Assembly: GCA_021786095.1 (NCBI GenBank) | Contig: JAJYNX010000023.1 | Span: 68,739 to 132,738, forward strand | Origin: Actinomycetes bacterium | GTDB taxonomy: Bacteria > Actinomycetota > Acidimicrobiia > Acidimicrobiales > RAAP-2 | Direction of reading: 5' to 3' | Length of the DNA stretch: 64,000 bases | In this document: piece after piece, positions 25,193 to 34,155 of the stretch | Numbering within the stretch: position 1 is the stretch's first letter | Layout: each line of letters starts with the position of its first letter | Translations under genes and position numbers: made by a program | The notes under the pieces: generated by a model | The model's database searches: none | The model's input: only the letters and a program-made list of their open reading frames with translations | Told to the model about the DNA's origin: nothing

Positions 25193-26221
25193 TCATCCCA
25201 CCACCTCCGCCCGCGCGGCGCGCGCCAGGGCGTCGTCGTAGATCACGGCGAGGCGGTCCCACAGGGCGTTCGCCGCGTCGTCCACCTCGCGGCGCCGCGC
25301 GTCCTCGTCGAACCAGGCCACGGTGTCGCGGATTCCCTCGGCGAAGGGCACGAGCGCGCGAAAGTCGGGAACGAGTCGGCGCAGCTTGGCGTTGTCGAAG
25401 ACCGTCGAGTTCACCTTGTCGCCCCACAGGGTTCCCTCCAGGGAGGGATCGGCCGCCACGAGGCCGTCGGTCGGCACGTGCAGGACGTCGAGCGTGACCC
25501 CCGCGGCCTCGGCCAGTGCGCCGTAGATCTGGTTCCACGTCAGCGCCTCGTCGGACGTGATGTGAAAGGCCTCGCCGATCGCCTCACGCCGTCCGAGCAG
25601 CGGCGTGAGACCGCGCGCGAAGTCGGTGCTGTGCGTGATCGTCCAGATACTCGTTCCATCGCCGGGAACGATGATGGGAGCGCCACGGCGCATTCGCTCG
25701 ACGATGGTGTAGGGCTTGGCCCAACTGCCCACGGCCACCGGGATCTGGGAGACGCCGTAGGTCAGCGACGGGCGAATGATCGTCACCGGGAACCCCGTGG
25801 CCTCGTGGGCGTCCATCAACGCGCGCTCGCACGCGATCTTGTCTCTCGAGTACTGCCAGAACGGGTTGCGAAGCGGCGTGGACTCCGTGATGAGCCAGTG
25901 CGAAGGAGGCTTCTCGTACGCGGAAGCCGAGCTGATGAAGACGTACTGCCCGACGTCGGCGAAGAGTCGCACGTCCAACGTCACCTGCGCCGCCACGTAC
26001 GCCGTCCACTGGATCACGACGTCGAAGTGACGGCCCGCCACGGCGTCACGGACCTGCTGCTCGTTGGACGCGTCCGCGACGAGCGCGTGTCCGGGGTCCA
26101 CCGGGCTGGCCAGCGCCGAGTGTCCCCGAGTCAGCGTGTACACGTCGTGACCGCTCTCACGCGCCGCGATGACGCAGTCACGGCTGATGTTGCCCGTGCC
26201 GCCGATGAACAAGATCTCCAC
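25193..26221 (-). CDS. NAD-dependent epimerase/dehydratase family protein
   Basis: The 342-residue product starts MEILFIGGTGNISRDCV, a Rossmann loop of the extended SDR class, with FISSASAYEKPPSHW, and YSRDK as the YxxxK catalytic pair, followed by IIRPSLTYG. It resembles the epimerases and chloroplast-type RNA-binding/epimerase relatives; sugar nucleotide substrate is unknown. The GTG start at 26221 is preceded by GGGAGA. No sugar-biosynthesis neighbours help define it. Confidence 0.85.
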   Translation of the reverse strand: MEILFIGGTGNISRDCVIAARESGHDVYTLTRGHSALASPVDPGHALVADASNEQQVRDAVAGRHFDVVIQWTAYVAAQVTLDVRLFADVGQYVFISSASAYEKPPSHWLITESTPLRNPFWQYSRDKIACERALMDAHEATGFPVTIIRPSLTYGVSQIPVAVGSWAKPYTIVERMRRGAPIIVPGDGTSIWTITHSTDFARGLTPLLGRREAIGEAFHITSDEALTWNQIYGALAEAAGVTLDVLHVPTDGLVAADPSLEGTLWGDKVNSTVFDNAKLRRLVPDFRALVPFAEGIRDTVAWFDEDARRREVDDAANALWDRLAVIYDDALARAARAEVVG

Positions 26222-26405
26222 GTCGTCTCCCCGATTTGGACCGATCGAACGCCCGCCGTCGCGCGATCGGCCGCGTGACTCCACCGTAACCTCGACCGCG
26301 CTGGCGCGGACACGTCTCACGTCACCGGTGGGTGCCGCCCGAACTCGCCCAACGTTAAGGTGAAGACATCACCCCTCAGGGGAATGACTGGCGAGAGGAG
26401 ACCCC

Positions 26406-27122
26406 ATGCGAGTTCACGGACGTTTCGTCACGACGGTAGGAGCACTGGCGGTGGCGGCGGCGCTGACCTCCGCCGGAACCGCCGCCGCCGGTTCGATCAC
26501 GCACCCCTCGGCACCGCGGTCCGTGCACGCCACCGCGCGGAATGCGGCGGCGTTGGTGCAGTGGGCCCGACCCGCCTCACTCGGGGGTGCCCCGATCCTG
26601 CGCTACGTCGTCACCTCGCACCCCGGTGGTCGCTCGTGTGTGACCCGCGCCACGAAGTGCGTGGTGGCGCGGCTAGCCAACGGCACCACCTACTCCTTCA
26701 GCGTGATCGCGAGGAACCGTGTCGGTGCCAGCCCGCGCTCGGCGCTCTCCAACCGCGTCACGCCCCGAGCCGCAACTCCGGCGTCGACGCGCAAGCTGGT
26801 TGTCACACCATCGACGAACCTCGTCAAGGGCCAGCGGGTGACCGTCACCGGCTCCGGGTTCACCCCCCACGACCAGGTGTACCTCGTCGAGTGCCAGGTG
26901 AAGGCCACCGGGCAGAACGGTTGCGACGTCGCGACCGCGACGCCGGTCACGATCTCCGCCACGGGTGTCCTGCCGGCCACCGCGTTCTCGGTGGTGACGG
27001 GCACCGTCGGTAGCGGCACGTGCGGCACGAAGACGACCAACCTCAAGGCCTGCGCCATCAGTGCGGGCAACGCGACGGGGGGTGACTCGGCCGTGGCGCC
27101 GATCGCCTTCAAGGCACCGTAA
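26406..27122 (+). CDS. Secreted fibronectin III plus neocarzinostatin-like protein
   Basis: The 238-residue protein has a signal peptide (VTTVGALAVAAALTSAGTAAAG), a fibronectin type III domain (residues 34-122: PSAPRSVHATARNAAALVQWARP ... YSFSVIARNRVGASPRSALSNRVTP), then a domain with the neocarzinostatin pattern LVVTPSTNLVKGQRVTVTGSGF, VYLVECQ, NGCDVA, SGTCGTKTTNLKACAI, where four Cys may form two disulfides. In neocarzinostatin this fold shields an enediyne drug; no enediyne genes are nearby, so here it may be an adhesin or bind another ligand. GCGAGAGGAG upstream is a good ribosome binding site. Confidence 0.8.
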   Translation: MRVHGRFVTTVGALAVAAALTSAGTAAAGSITHPSAPRSVHATARNAAALVQWARPASLGGAPILRYVVTSHPGGRSCVTRATKCVVARLANGTTYSFSVIARNRVGASPRSALSNRVTPRAATPASTRKLVVTPSTNLVKGQRVTVTGSGFTPHDQVYLVECQVKATGQNGCDVATATPVTISATGVLPATAFSVVTGTVGSGTCGTKTTNLKACAISAGNATGGDSAVAPIAFKAP

Positions 27123-27192
27123 GCCTCCACCCCGAGGTCTCCCTGCGCCGTGGCGTCGCGACGGAGCCGTGTCGCGACGGCTCCTGCGACGC

Positions 27193-27951
27193 CTAGACCG
27201 CCGACCAGCCGTTGTCCACGGGGACGACCGCCCCACTCACGTTGCTCGCGGCGTCCGAGGCGAGGAAGACGATCACGGCGGCCACCTCCTCGGCCTGGGC
27301 GACTCGCCCCACGTTGGCCGTGTACGTGCTGATGGCGGCCAGGCCCACCGTGCCGGGCGTCATGACCACCTCGAGATTCGTGGCCACCCCGCCCGGCGCC
27401 ACCGCGTTCACGCGAATGCCGTGCTCGCGATACACCACGGCCGCCGACCGGGTCAGACCCACCACCCCGTGCTTGGACACCGTGTAGGCCGTGCCCGCCG
27501 CACTTCCGCGCAGTCCACCCTCCGAGGCCGTGTTGACGATCGCCCCCTTTCCCTTGGCCATCATGTGCGGCACTACGGCGCGCGTCAGGAGGAACGGAGC
27601 GGTGAGGTTCACGCGCAGGACTCGCTCCCACGTGGCGTCGCTGACCTCGTGGGGACCGCTCATGTCGTCCATGATCCCCGCGTTGTTGATCAGCACGTCC
27701 ACGCCGCCGTAGGTCGCCACCGTCGTGGCGACCAGGCGGTCCACCGTCGCCTGCTCACTCAGGTCGCCGACCACCGCGAGGGCGATGCCGCCACCGGCCA
27801 CGATCTCGTCCACCACGGCACTCGCCGTGGCGTCGTGGAGATCGGCCACCACCACCGTGGCGCCCTCACCGGCGAGTCGCAGAGCCGTGGCCCGACCGAT
27901 CCCCGAACCAGCGCCCGTCACGATGGCGACACGTCCCGCGAACTCCTCCAT
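27193..27951 (-). CDS. Short-chain dehydrogenase/reductase
   Basis: The 252-residue classical SDR has VTGAGSGIGRATALRLA for NAD(P) binding, INNAGIMDD, a catalytic Ser in NTASEGG, and YTVSK (YxxxK). The Asp after the second strand (VVVADLHD) suggests NAD(H) preference. It is FabG-like; substrate unknown. GGAGGG precedes the ATG. It is a single-gene unit convergent with the neocarzinostatin-like gene. Confidence 0.9.
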   Translation of the reverse strand: MEEFAGRVAIVTGAGSGIGRATALRLAGEGATVVVADLHDATASAVVDEIVAGGGIALAVVGDLSEQATVDRLVATTVATYGGVDVLINNAGIMDDMSGPHEVSDATWERVLRVNLTAPFLLTRAVVPHMMAKGKGAIVNTASEGGLRGSAAGTAYTVSKHGVVGLTRSAAVVYREHGIRVNAVAPGGVATNLEVVMTPGTVGLAAISTYTANVGRVAQAEEVAAVIVFLASDAASNVSGAVVPVDNGWSAV

Positions 27952-28182
27952 TGCACGCCCTCCTTCGCCCCCGCTCGCATCGTAGCCACGACCGTCGCCC
28001 TGGGCGGAGCCGCTCCTCGACCCTCGCGTTCGGCGTCGTCCGTCCCGTCAGCGACGACCAATCAGGGTGCTACTCGGTTGTCCTCCGCTGGGCGGACCGC
28101 CTGACGGGTACGATGGCCCTCGCCGGTCGAAAACCACGCGACACGGGTCCAACGGACCGTCGCCCGCCCCGGGGAGGCCACA

Positions 28183-29112
28183 ATGAAACTCACCACCGAC
28201 GTGCTCCACGAGTTGCGGGTCCCGGCCGGTGAGCCCGCTCACCTCGCGACGCGCAGCACGACCGACGTCGCGGCCCGCTGGCTCTCGCGCCACGATCAGT
28301 CCCCGTCCGGGGCGCACGTCGTCGGCGCCAAGGAGCTGGCGCAGGAGGACCTTCACGAGTTCGTGGAGGAACTCGCAGCCGCGCAGGAACTGCTCTGGGC
28401 GAACGGGACTCACGCGATCCTGGTCGTCCTCCAGGCGATGGACGCGGCGGGAAAGGACGGCACGATCAAGCACGTGATGTCGGGGGTCAACCCCCAGGGA
28501 TGTCGCGTCGAGGCGTTCAAGCAGCCCTCGTCGCAGGAGATGCGCCACGACTTCCTCTGGCGCTGCACCAAGGTCTTGCCCGAGCTCGGTGAGATCAGCA
28601 TCTTCAACCGGTCCTACTACGAGGACGTCCTAGTGACCCGCGTGCACCCCGAGCTGCTCGAGCGAACCCACGAGAGACCCGCGCACAAGGACGAGGCGAA
28701 GTTCTGGCGCCATCGCTACGAGGACATCAACGCCTTCGAGCACCACCTCCACCGCAACGGCACCCGTCTCGTGAAGGTCTTCCTCCACCTCTCGCGCGAC
28801 GAGCAGAAGCGGCGATTTCTCGACCGGCTCGACAGCCCGGCCAAGGAGTGGAAGTTCTCCACCGCGGACCTCGCCGAGCGCGGGCACTGGAACGAGTACC
28901 AGGCCGCGTACGAGGAGGCCCTGAGCGCCACGTCGACGTCGTGGGCGCCCTGGTACGTGGTGCCCGCCGATCACAAGTACGCCCTACGCGCGCTCGTGGG
29001 CGGCCTTCTAGTCCACACGATCGACCAGTTGGACCTGCGCACCCCGAGCGTTAGCGAGCCGGACCGCGCCGCCCTGCGCGCGGCCCGCGCGAGCCTGCTG
29101 GCCGAGACCTGA
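28183..29112 (+). CDS. ppk2: Polyphosphate kinase 2 family protein
   Basis: The 309-residue enzyme phosphorylates nucleoside mono- or diphosphates with polyphosphate. It has Walker A-like LQAMDAAGKDGTIKHVMSGVNPQG, FKQPSSQEMRHDFLWR, FNRSYYEDVLVTRVHPE, and the lid region RFLDRLDSPAKEWKFSTADLAER, all of PPK2. The one-domain size fits class I or III; the exact nucleotide specificity cannot be decided by eye. It is monocistronic and convergent with the next small gene. Confidence 0.92.
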   Translation: MKLTTDVLHELRVPAGEPAHLATRSTTDVAARWLSRHDQSPSGAHVVGAKELAQEDLHEFVEELAAAQELLWANGTHAILVVLQAMDAAGKDGTIKHVMSGVNPQGCRVEAFKQPSSQEMRHDFLWRCTKVLPELGEISIFNRSYYEDVLVTRVHPELLERTHERPAHKDEAKFWRHRYEDINAFEHHLHRNGTRLVKVFLHLSRDEQKRRFLDRLDSPAKEWKFSTADLAERGHWNEYQAAYEEALSATSTSWAPWYVVPADHKYALRALVGGLLVHTIDQLDLRTPSVSEPDRAALRAARASLLAET

Positions 29113-29128
29113 CGGCCACCGTGCGGCG

Positions 29129-29410
29129 TCAGTCCGGATCCACCCGGTAACCCGCCTCCGCCAGCATCCGTCGCAAGTGGGCCAGGTCGTCAGCGGCGAG
29201 GTCCTTGTCGCGCGATCGTACGAACGTCCGCGTCGCCTCGCCGAGGCTCACCTCGTACCCCTCACGGCTCTCGCGCACGGCGTCGATCGCCCGCAGGAGC
29301 GACAGCACGTCCGACCACTCGACGTTGTGCGACAACGGGTGGCGAAAGATGGCCGCCAGCGTGGTGCGGTGTCGGCCGTTCAGATTCGCACTCTCGGGAC
29401 CTACGCTCAT
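29129..29410 (-). CDS. Conserved hypothetical small protein
   Basis: The 93-residue product from the ATG at 29410 reads NGRHRTTLAAIFRHPLSHNVEWSDVLSLLRAIDAV, then a beta segment (GYEVSLGEATRTFVRS) and a C-terminal helix (DLAHLRRMLAEAGY). The alpha-beta-beta-alpha layout resembles the HicA/dsRNA-binding fold, and related actinobacterial proteins of unknown function share the HP..NVEWSDV..LL motif. No HicB-like partner is adjacent, so a toxin role is not supported. Confidence 0.7.
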   Translation of the reverse strand: MSVGPESANLNGRHRTTLAAIFRHPLSHNVEWSDVLSLLRAIDAVRESREGYEVSLGEATRTFVRSRDKDLAADDLAHLRRMLAEAGYRVDPD

Positions 29411-29490
29411 GGTCCTCCCTCTCGCCGACTCTCGACTCGCCCACGGCCCGCGGACCCGGTCGACCCGGAATCGCGCGCGCGGCACGACGA

Positions 29491-30855
29491 TCAGGCGATG
29501 TAGAACGTCTTCACGTTGGTGAACTCCCGGATCCCGTGCGCGGACAGCTCACGACCGTACCCGGACTTCTTGATGCCGCCGAAGGGCAACTCGGGCGTCG
29601 ACGCCACGATGGCGTTCGCGAACACCATCCCCGACTCGATTCCGTCGATCGCCTGCTCGATCTCGCGCGGATCCGTCGCCCAGATCGAGCCACCTAATCC
29701 CCACGGCGTGGAGTTGGCCACCTCGATGGCCTCGGACAGATCCTTCACGACCTCGACCACGGCCACCGGCCCGAACAGCTCCTCAGAGCCGGCTCGCGAG
29801 TCGCGCGGCACGTTGGTCAACACCGTCGGCTGGTAGTAGTACCCACGCCCCTCGATCTTCTGGCCGCCCGCACGCACGATGGCCCCCTTGGCCACCGAGT
29901 CGCGCACCTGCGCGTCCAGCAGATCACGCTGCTCGGCGCTGACCAGGGGCCCCACCACCGTGGCGGGATCCATGGGGTCGCCGACGACGACGTTGCTCAT
30001 CGCCTCGGCGAAGCCGTCGATGAACTCCTGCGCCCGCTCCTGGACGACGATGAAGCGCTTCGCGGCGATGCAACTCTGGCCGTTGTTCTGCACACGCGCC
30101 GTCACGGCCATGGGAATCGTGCGCGCCATGTCGGCCGAACTCGCCACGATGAAGGCGTCCGAGCCACCGAGCTCGAGCACGCACTTCTTCAGGTAGGCGC
30201 CCGCCTGGCTGGCGACCTTGGTCCCCGCGATCTCCGAGCCGGTCAAGGTGACCGCGGCTACGCGATCGTCGGCGATCAGATCGGCGAGTTCCTGGTGGCC
30301 GAGGAACAAGTTGGTGAAGACGCCGGCCGGGAAGCCGGCACGACGGAACAGGTCCTCGAGGTAGCGCGCCGAGCCCGGCACGTTGTGCGCGTGCTTCAGG
30401 ACGCCCACGTTGCCCGCCATCAACGACGGGGCGGCGAAGCGCACCGCCTGCCAGAGTGCGAAGTTCCATGGCATCACCGCGAGCACCGTTCCGAGTGGCT
30501 GGTAGCGGATCCCGCTGCGCGAGGCCGGCGACGCGATGATCTCCTCGTCCATCAGCGCCTCCGCGTGCTGCGCGTAGTAGCGCATGGTGGTCGCACACTT
30601 CAGCACCTCGCCCCTGGCCGAGGTGAGGGTCTTGCCCATCTCCGAGGTGAGCATCGTGGCCGCCGACTCGACCTCGTCTTCGAGAATCTGCGCCGCGCGC
30701 GTCATCATCTCGCCGCGATCCTTGAAGGGGGTCGAGCGCCAACTCTTGAACGCCGTGGCCGCGGCGCTGATGGCTGCCTCGATCTCCTCCCTGGTGTGCG
30801 CCGGGTACGACGCGATGACTTCCTCGGTGGCTGGGTTGATGGCGGTGAACGACAC
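29491..30855 (-). CDS. NAD(P)-dependent succinate-semialdehyde/aldehyde dehydrogenase
   Basis: The 454-residue enzyme oxidises an aldehyde to the acid. The catalytic Cys is in NNGQSCIAAKRF and the general base Glu in CVLELGGSDAF; cofactor-binding PWNFALWQ and LTGSEIAG are present. The profile (FTAINPATEEVIASYPAHT at the start, GGIKKSGYGRELSAHGIREFTNVKT at the end) is closest to the GabD-type succinate-semialdehyde dehydrogenases. AGAGGAAGAG before the GTG at 30855 decides the start. Confidence 0.9.
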   Translation of the reverse strand: MSFTAINPATEEVIASYPAHTREEIEAAISAAATAFKSWRSTPFKDRGEMMTRAAQILEDEVESAATMLTSEMGKTLTSARGEVLKCATTMRYYAQHAEALMDEEIIASPASRSGIRYQPLGTVLAVMPWNFALWQAVRFAAPSLMAGNVGVLKHAHNVPGSARYLEDLFRRAGFPAGVFTNLFLGHQELADLIADDRVAAVTLTGSEIAGTKVASQAGAYLKKCVLELGGSDAFIVASSADMARTIPMAVTARVQNNGQSCIAAKRFIVVQERAQEFIDGFAEAMSNVVVGDPMDPATVVGPLVSAEQRDLLDAQVRDSVAKGAIVRAGGQKIEGRGYYYQPTVLTNVPRDSRAGSEELFGPVAVVEVVKDLSEAIEVANSTPWGLGGSIWATDPREIEQAIDGIESGMVFANAIVASTPELPFGGIKKSGYGRELSAHGIREFTNVKTFYIA

Positions 30856-31279
30856 GGCTCTTCCTCTTCTGCTCTCGCGACCGTCGACCCCGACCGCCGC
30901 TCGGTACTTCCCTACGCGCATCGTACGTCGTCACTGGTGGTCGTCGCGACGAGGACGAGGCCACCACCCGCTCCGCGACGCCCACGGCTCGCGACTCCGC
31001 CGCGCTCCCCGTCCACGCTCGCGTCCCACCGTGAATCTCGACCCCCACCTGCGCCTATCCGCGTGGCCGTTTCCCCATGGCACGCCGCCTCCGTTCGTCG
31101 CAGAGACCCACTGGCGAGGAACCAACGCGGGTGCCGGTGCTCACGTCAGCGGTGCGGTGTGAAAAGAATTTAGAACCACGCGACGTCGAGCGGGCGAGAC
31201 CGACCTCGCGGCGCCGCCTGATGGCGCACTGCCACCAGGGAGTCGGCGATCGCCATGGTCGCGGCCGCCCAGCGACGTC
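30856..31279. other. Gene-free stretch between dehydrogenase and ABC genes
   Basis: Both flanking genes run on the minus strand, so this holds the dehydrogenase promoter. Overlapping frames are arginine-rich shadows; no gene is supported. Confidence 0.4.
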
Positions 31280-32182
31280 TCACTGCCGAGCCGCGGCGAC
31301 CAGCGCGATGAAGGCGTCCTCCATGGACGGCTCGCGCCAGGTGACGGAGCGAACCTCGAGACCACTCAGGACCCGACGTACGCGCGGCTCCACCTCCTCG
31401 CCACGCGCCACCGGGATGTGCGTACGCGTGCCGAAGAGCGTGGCGGTGGGCCACAGCGACTGCACCCGCGCGAACGCCTCGCTCCAGGGCGACGCGTCCA
31501 CCACTGCGATCACGACGTCACTGCGTCGGATCAACTCCTCCGGGGCACCGGTGGCCACGAGACGCCCCTCGGCGATCAGGGCCAACCGGTCGCAGCGGCG
31601 CGCCTCCGCCATGACGTGCGTGGTGACCAGGACCGTCACACCGCCGCGGGCGATCTCTCCCAACAAGTCCCACATGGCCTCGCGCGCCACCAGATCGACG
31701 CCGCTCGTGGGCTCGTCGAGAACCATCAGACGGGGTCGGTGCGCCAGCGCCGCCGCCAGCGCCGCTCGCTGGCGCACTCCCGTGGGGAGGGTGGCCACAA
31801 CTCGGCGACCGACGTCCTGCAGCGAGAGCCAGCGGCGCACCTGAGCGGTCCACGCCGGATCACGGACACCGTAGAGCTCCGCGTAGAGGCGTATGTTCTC
31901 GTCGACCGACAGATCCGCGTAGAGGCCGTTGCTCTGAGACATGTACCCGACTCGCTCGCGAATGCGCGCCTGCTCGCGCGCGATGTCCAGACCCAGCACG
32001 CTTCCCTGGCCCGCGCTGGGGGTGTACAGACCGCAGAGCAGCCGGATGAGCGTCGTCTTGCCGGCCCCGTTGGGCCCGATTAGCCCGAACACCTCGCCGT
32101 CGCCCACTTCCAGAGTCACGTCGCGCACCGCCTCGAGCTTCCCGAAGGACTTGCAGAGCGAGGTCGTCGAGACCGCACTCAC
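31280..32182 (-). CDS. ABC-2 exporter ATPase, YbhF C-terminal-half type
   Basis: The 300-residue ATPase has Walker A GLIGPNGAGKTTL, Walker B RLMVLDEPTSGVD and a degenerate signature LPTGVRQRAAL in place of LSGG, as is usual in the second ATPase unit of YbhF-like exporters. About 75 C-terminal residues form an extra alpha/beta domain. It overlaps the preceding ATPase gene by four bases. The two ATPases plus the permease at 32909 would form one exporter of drugs or lipophilic compounds. Confidence 0.88.
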   Translation of the reverse strand: MSAVSTTSLCKSFGKLEAVRDVTLEVGDGEVFGLIGPNGAGKTTLIRLLCGLYTPSAGQGSVLGLDIAREQARIRERVGYMSQSNGLYADLSVDENIRLYAELYGVRDPAWTAQVRRWLSLQDVGRRVVATLPTGVRQRAALAAALAHRPRLMVLDEPTSGVDLVAREAMWDLLGEIARGGVTVLVTTHVMAEARRCDRLALIAEGRLVATGAPEELIRRSDVVIAVVDASPWSEAFARVQSLWPTATLFGTRTHIPVARGEEVEPRVRRVLSGLEVRSVTWREPSMEDAFIALVAAARQ

Positions 32183-32907
32183 GCGGGGCCACCACTGGCG
32201 ATCGGCTCCGCGCCCGACATCCGCTGACGCAGAACCACTTCCAGCGTCGCGCCCTCGGGCACCAGTTCGTCGAGCGTGCCGTCAACGAGGAGACGGCCCT
32301 CGTGGAGGAACAGCACGTGGTCGCACCGCTCGACCTCGTCGACGTAGGCACTGGCCAGCAGAATCGTCGTGCCGTCGCGGTGCAGCGCATCGAGCAGGTG
32401 CCAGAACTCGCGCCGCGACACGGGATCGACGCCGGTGGTGGGCTCGTCGAGCAGGAGAATCGGTGGCCGATGTAGCACCGAGCAGACCAGCGTGAGCTTC
32501 TGCTGCATCCCCCCGGAGAGATCGCCAGCCAGGCGGCCCCGGTGCTCCTCGAGGGACGCGAAGCGCAGCAACTCCTGGCCGCGCTCGCCCAGCGCGGCGC
32601 GGTCCAGCCCGTGGACGGCGCCGAAGAACGTCAGGTTCTCGTCCACCGTGAGGTCCGCGTAGAGGTGAAATCCCTGGGGGGAGACGCCCACCCGTGCCCG
32701 ACCACGCCGTCCCGGCACCACCTCGCCGCGATCGGGTCGATAGAGACCGGCGACGCAGCGCAGCAGCGTCGTCTTGCCGGCTCCGTCGGCACCCACGACG
32801 CCGCACAGCTCGCCCCTCGCTACTCCCAGAGTCACGTCGTCCAGGGCGAGGCGGCCACTGAAGGACTTGGTGAGTCCCCGGGTTTCGATCTCGAGCGGCG
32901 CGCCCAT
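32179..32907 (-). CDS. ABC-2 exporter ATPase, YbhF N-terminal-half type
   Basis: The 242-residue ATPase has Walker A GVVGADGAGKTTLLR (the D is typical of the first unit of YbhF), signature LSGGMQQKLTL and Walker B ILLLDEPTTGVD. In many bacteria this and the following ATPase are one fused protein; here they are separate genes with a four-base overlap. Its start lies one base after the end of the permease gene. Confidence 0.9.
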   Translation of the reverse strand: MGAPLEIETRGLTKSFSGRLALDDVTLGVARGELCGVVGADGAGKTTLLRCVAGLYRPDRGEVVPGRRGRARVGVSPQGFHLYADLTVDENLTFFGAVHGLDRAALGERGQELLRFASLEEHRGRLAGDLSGGMQQKLTLVCSVLHRPPILLLDEPTTGVDPVSRREFWHLLDALHRDGTTILLASAYVDEVERCDHVLFLHEGRLLVDGTLDELVPEGATLEVVLRQRMSGAEPIASGGPA

Positions 32908-32908
32908 C

Positions 32909-34033
32909 TCAGTCCAGGCGCGTCTTGAACAACAGGGCCGCGAGCGAGGTGAAGACCAGGGCCATCGCGCAGAGCACGCCGACCTGGGGCCAGAGCTGCG
33001 AGAGACCCAATCCCTTGAGGAACAGTTCGCGGGTGATGGGCGTGAAGTACGTGAGCGGCAGCAGCTGGCTGACCCAGCGAATCGCCCACGGGATCGCCGA
33101 CAGCGGGAACAGCGCCCCCGAGAGGAGGACCTGCGGCAGCAGGATGAAGGTCGCGGTCTGCATCGCCTGGCGCTGGTTCTGGGCCACCGTCGACACCAAC
33201 AATCCGATCGACAGCGCGGCCACGAGGTAGGGGATCGCGAAGGCGAACAACTCGACGGGGCTTCCGCGCATCGGGACGTCGAAGAGCGCGAGCCCCAGCC
33301 CCGTGATCACGACGGCGATGAGCAGGGTCAGGACGCTGTAGGGCAGGATCTTGCCGACCATCAGTTCCCACTTGCGAATCGGGGTCATCATCAGCTGCTC
33401 GAGGGTACCCTGCTCGCGTTCGCGCACGACGCCGATCGCCGTGGCGACCGTGCCCACCCAGAGCATGATCATGCCGACCTCGGCGGGCACCATGAAGTCG
33501 GCCGAACGCAGGGTCGGGTTGTAGAGGACGTCCACGGTCAACGGAGCGGCACCCGACCCGGACAGCGAGCGCAGGTACTCGAGCGCGTTCTGCGCGACGA
33601 AGGCGTCGCTGCCGTCGATCAGGACCCGCTGGGGCTGACCCGTCACGCCAACCACGACCGCCACCGACGTGCGCCCGTCGAGGAGGTTCTGACGCGCGGC
33701 GCGCACGGTGGGCACCACTGTCGAGGCGACGTCGAAGTGTCCCTGGCTCGCCAGCGCGGCGCGCGCGACCGGTGAGTCGTGCTGGACCAGTTCCGCACTG
33801 ATGTGGCTGACACTCAGGCGTACCCCGTACCCGAAGATGAGCAGCAGGACGAGCGGCATGCCCACCATGAGTGCGAGGGTGCGCCGGTCACGCAACAACT
33901 GGATGAACTCCTTGCGCGTGATGGCCCCCAAGCGACGAGCCGAACCCTCCACTCGCCCCACCCGGGGAACCGGGTTCGTGGCGCGCCACAGCTCGTCACC
34001 CCTCGTGGACTCCGGACCCGCCCGATCGGACAT
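32909..34033 (-). CDS. ABC-2 type permease (YbhS/YbhR-like)
   Basis: The 374-residue permease has a first membrane helix (LALMVGMPLVLLLIFGYGV), a large outside domain (about residues 75-205), and five C-terminal helices including the VREREQGTLEQLMMTPIRKWELMVGK coupling segment typical of ABC-2 exporters. GAGGAGAG before the ATG at 34033 decides the start. It is first in the three-gene exporter operon; no HlyD-like adaptor is adjacent. Confidence 0.9.
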   Translation of the reverse strand: MSDRAGPESTRGDELWRATNPVPRVGRVEGSARRLGAITRKEFIQLLRDRRTLALMVGMPLVLLLIFGYGVRLSVSHISAELVQHDSPVARAALASQGHFDVASTVVPTVRAARQNLLDGRTSVAVVVGVTGQPQRVLIDGSDAFVAQNALEYLRSLSGSGAAPLTVDVLYNPTLRSADFMVPAEVGMIMLWVGTVATAIGVVREREQGTLEQLMMTPIRKWELMVGKILPYSVLTLLIAVVITGLGLALFDVPMRGSPVELFAFAIPYLVAALSIGLLVSTVAQNQRQAMQTATFILLPQVLLSGALFPLSAIPWAIRWVSQLLPLTYFTPITRELFLKGLGLSQLWPQVGVLCAMALVFTSLAALLFKTRLD

Positions 34034-34155
34034 CGCTCTCTCCTCGGTCCGTCCCGCACGGCCGGCCCGTCTCCAGAGTAGAGAGTGCGCGCGCGACGCA
34101 CCGAACCCGTTCGCGCCGCGAGCCTCGTGACCACGACCCGCGGCCCCGGGACGAG

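Noticed and set aside
29129-29410. HicA-type toxin
   Set aside because: Fold order is similar but there is no HicB antitoxin next to it and the catalytic His of HicA is not clear.
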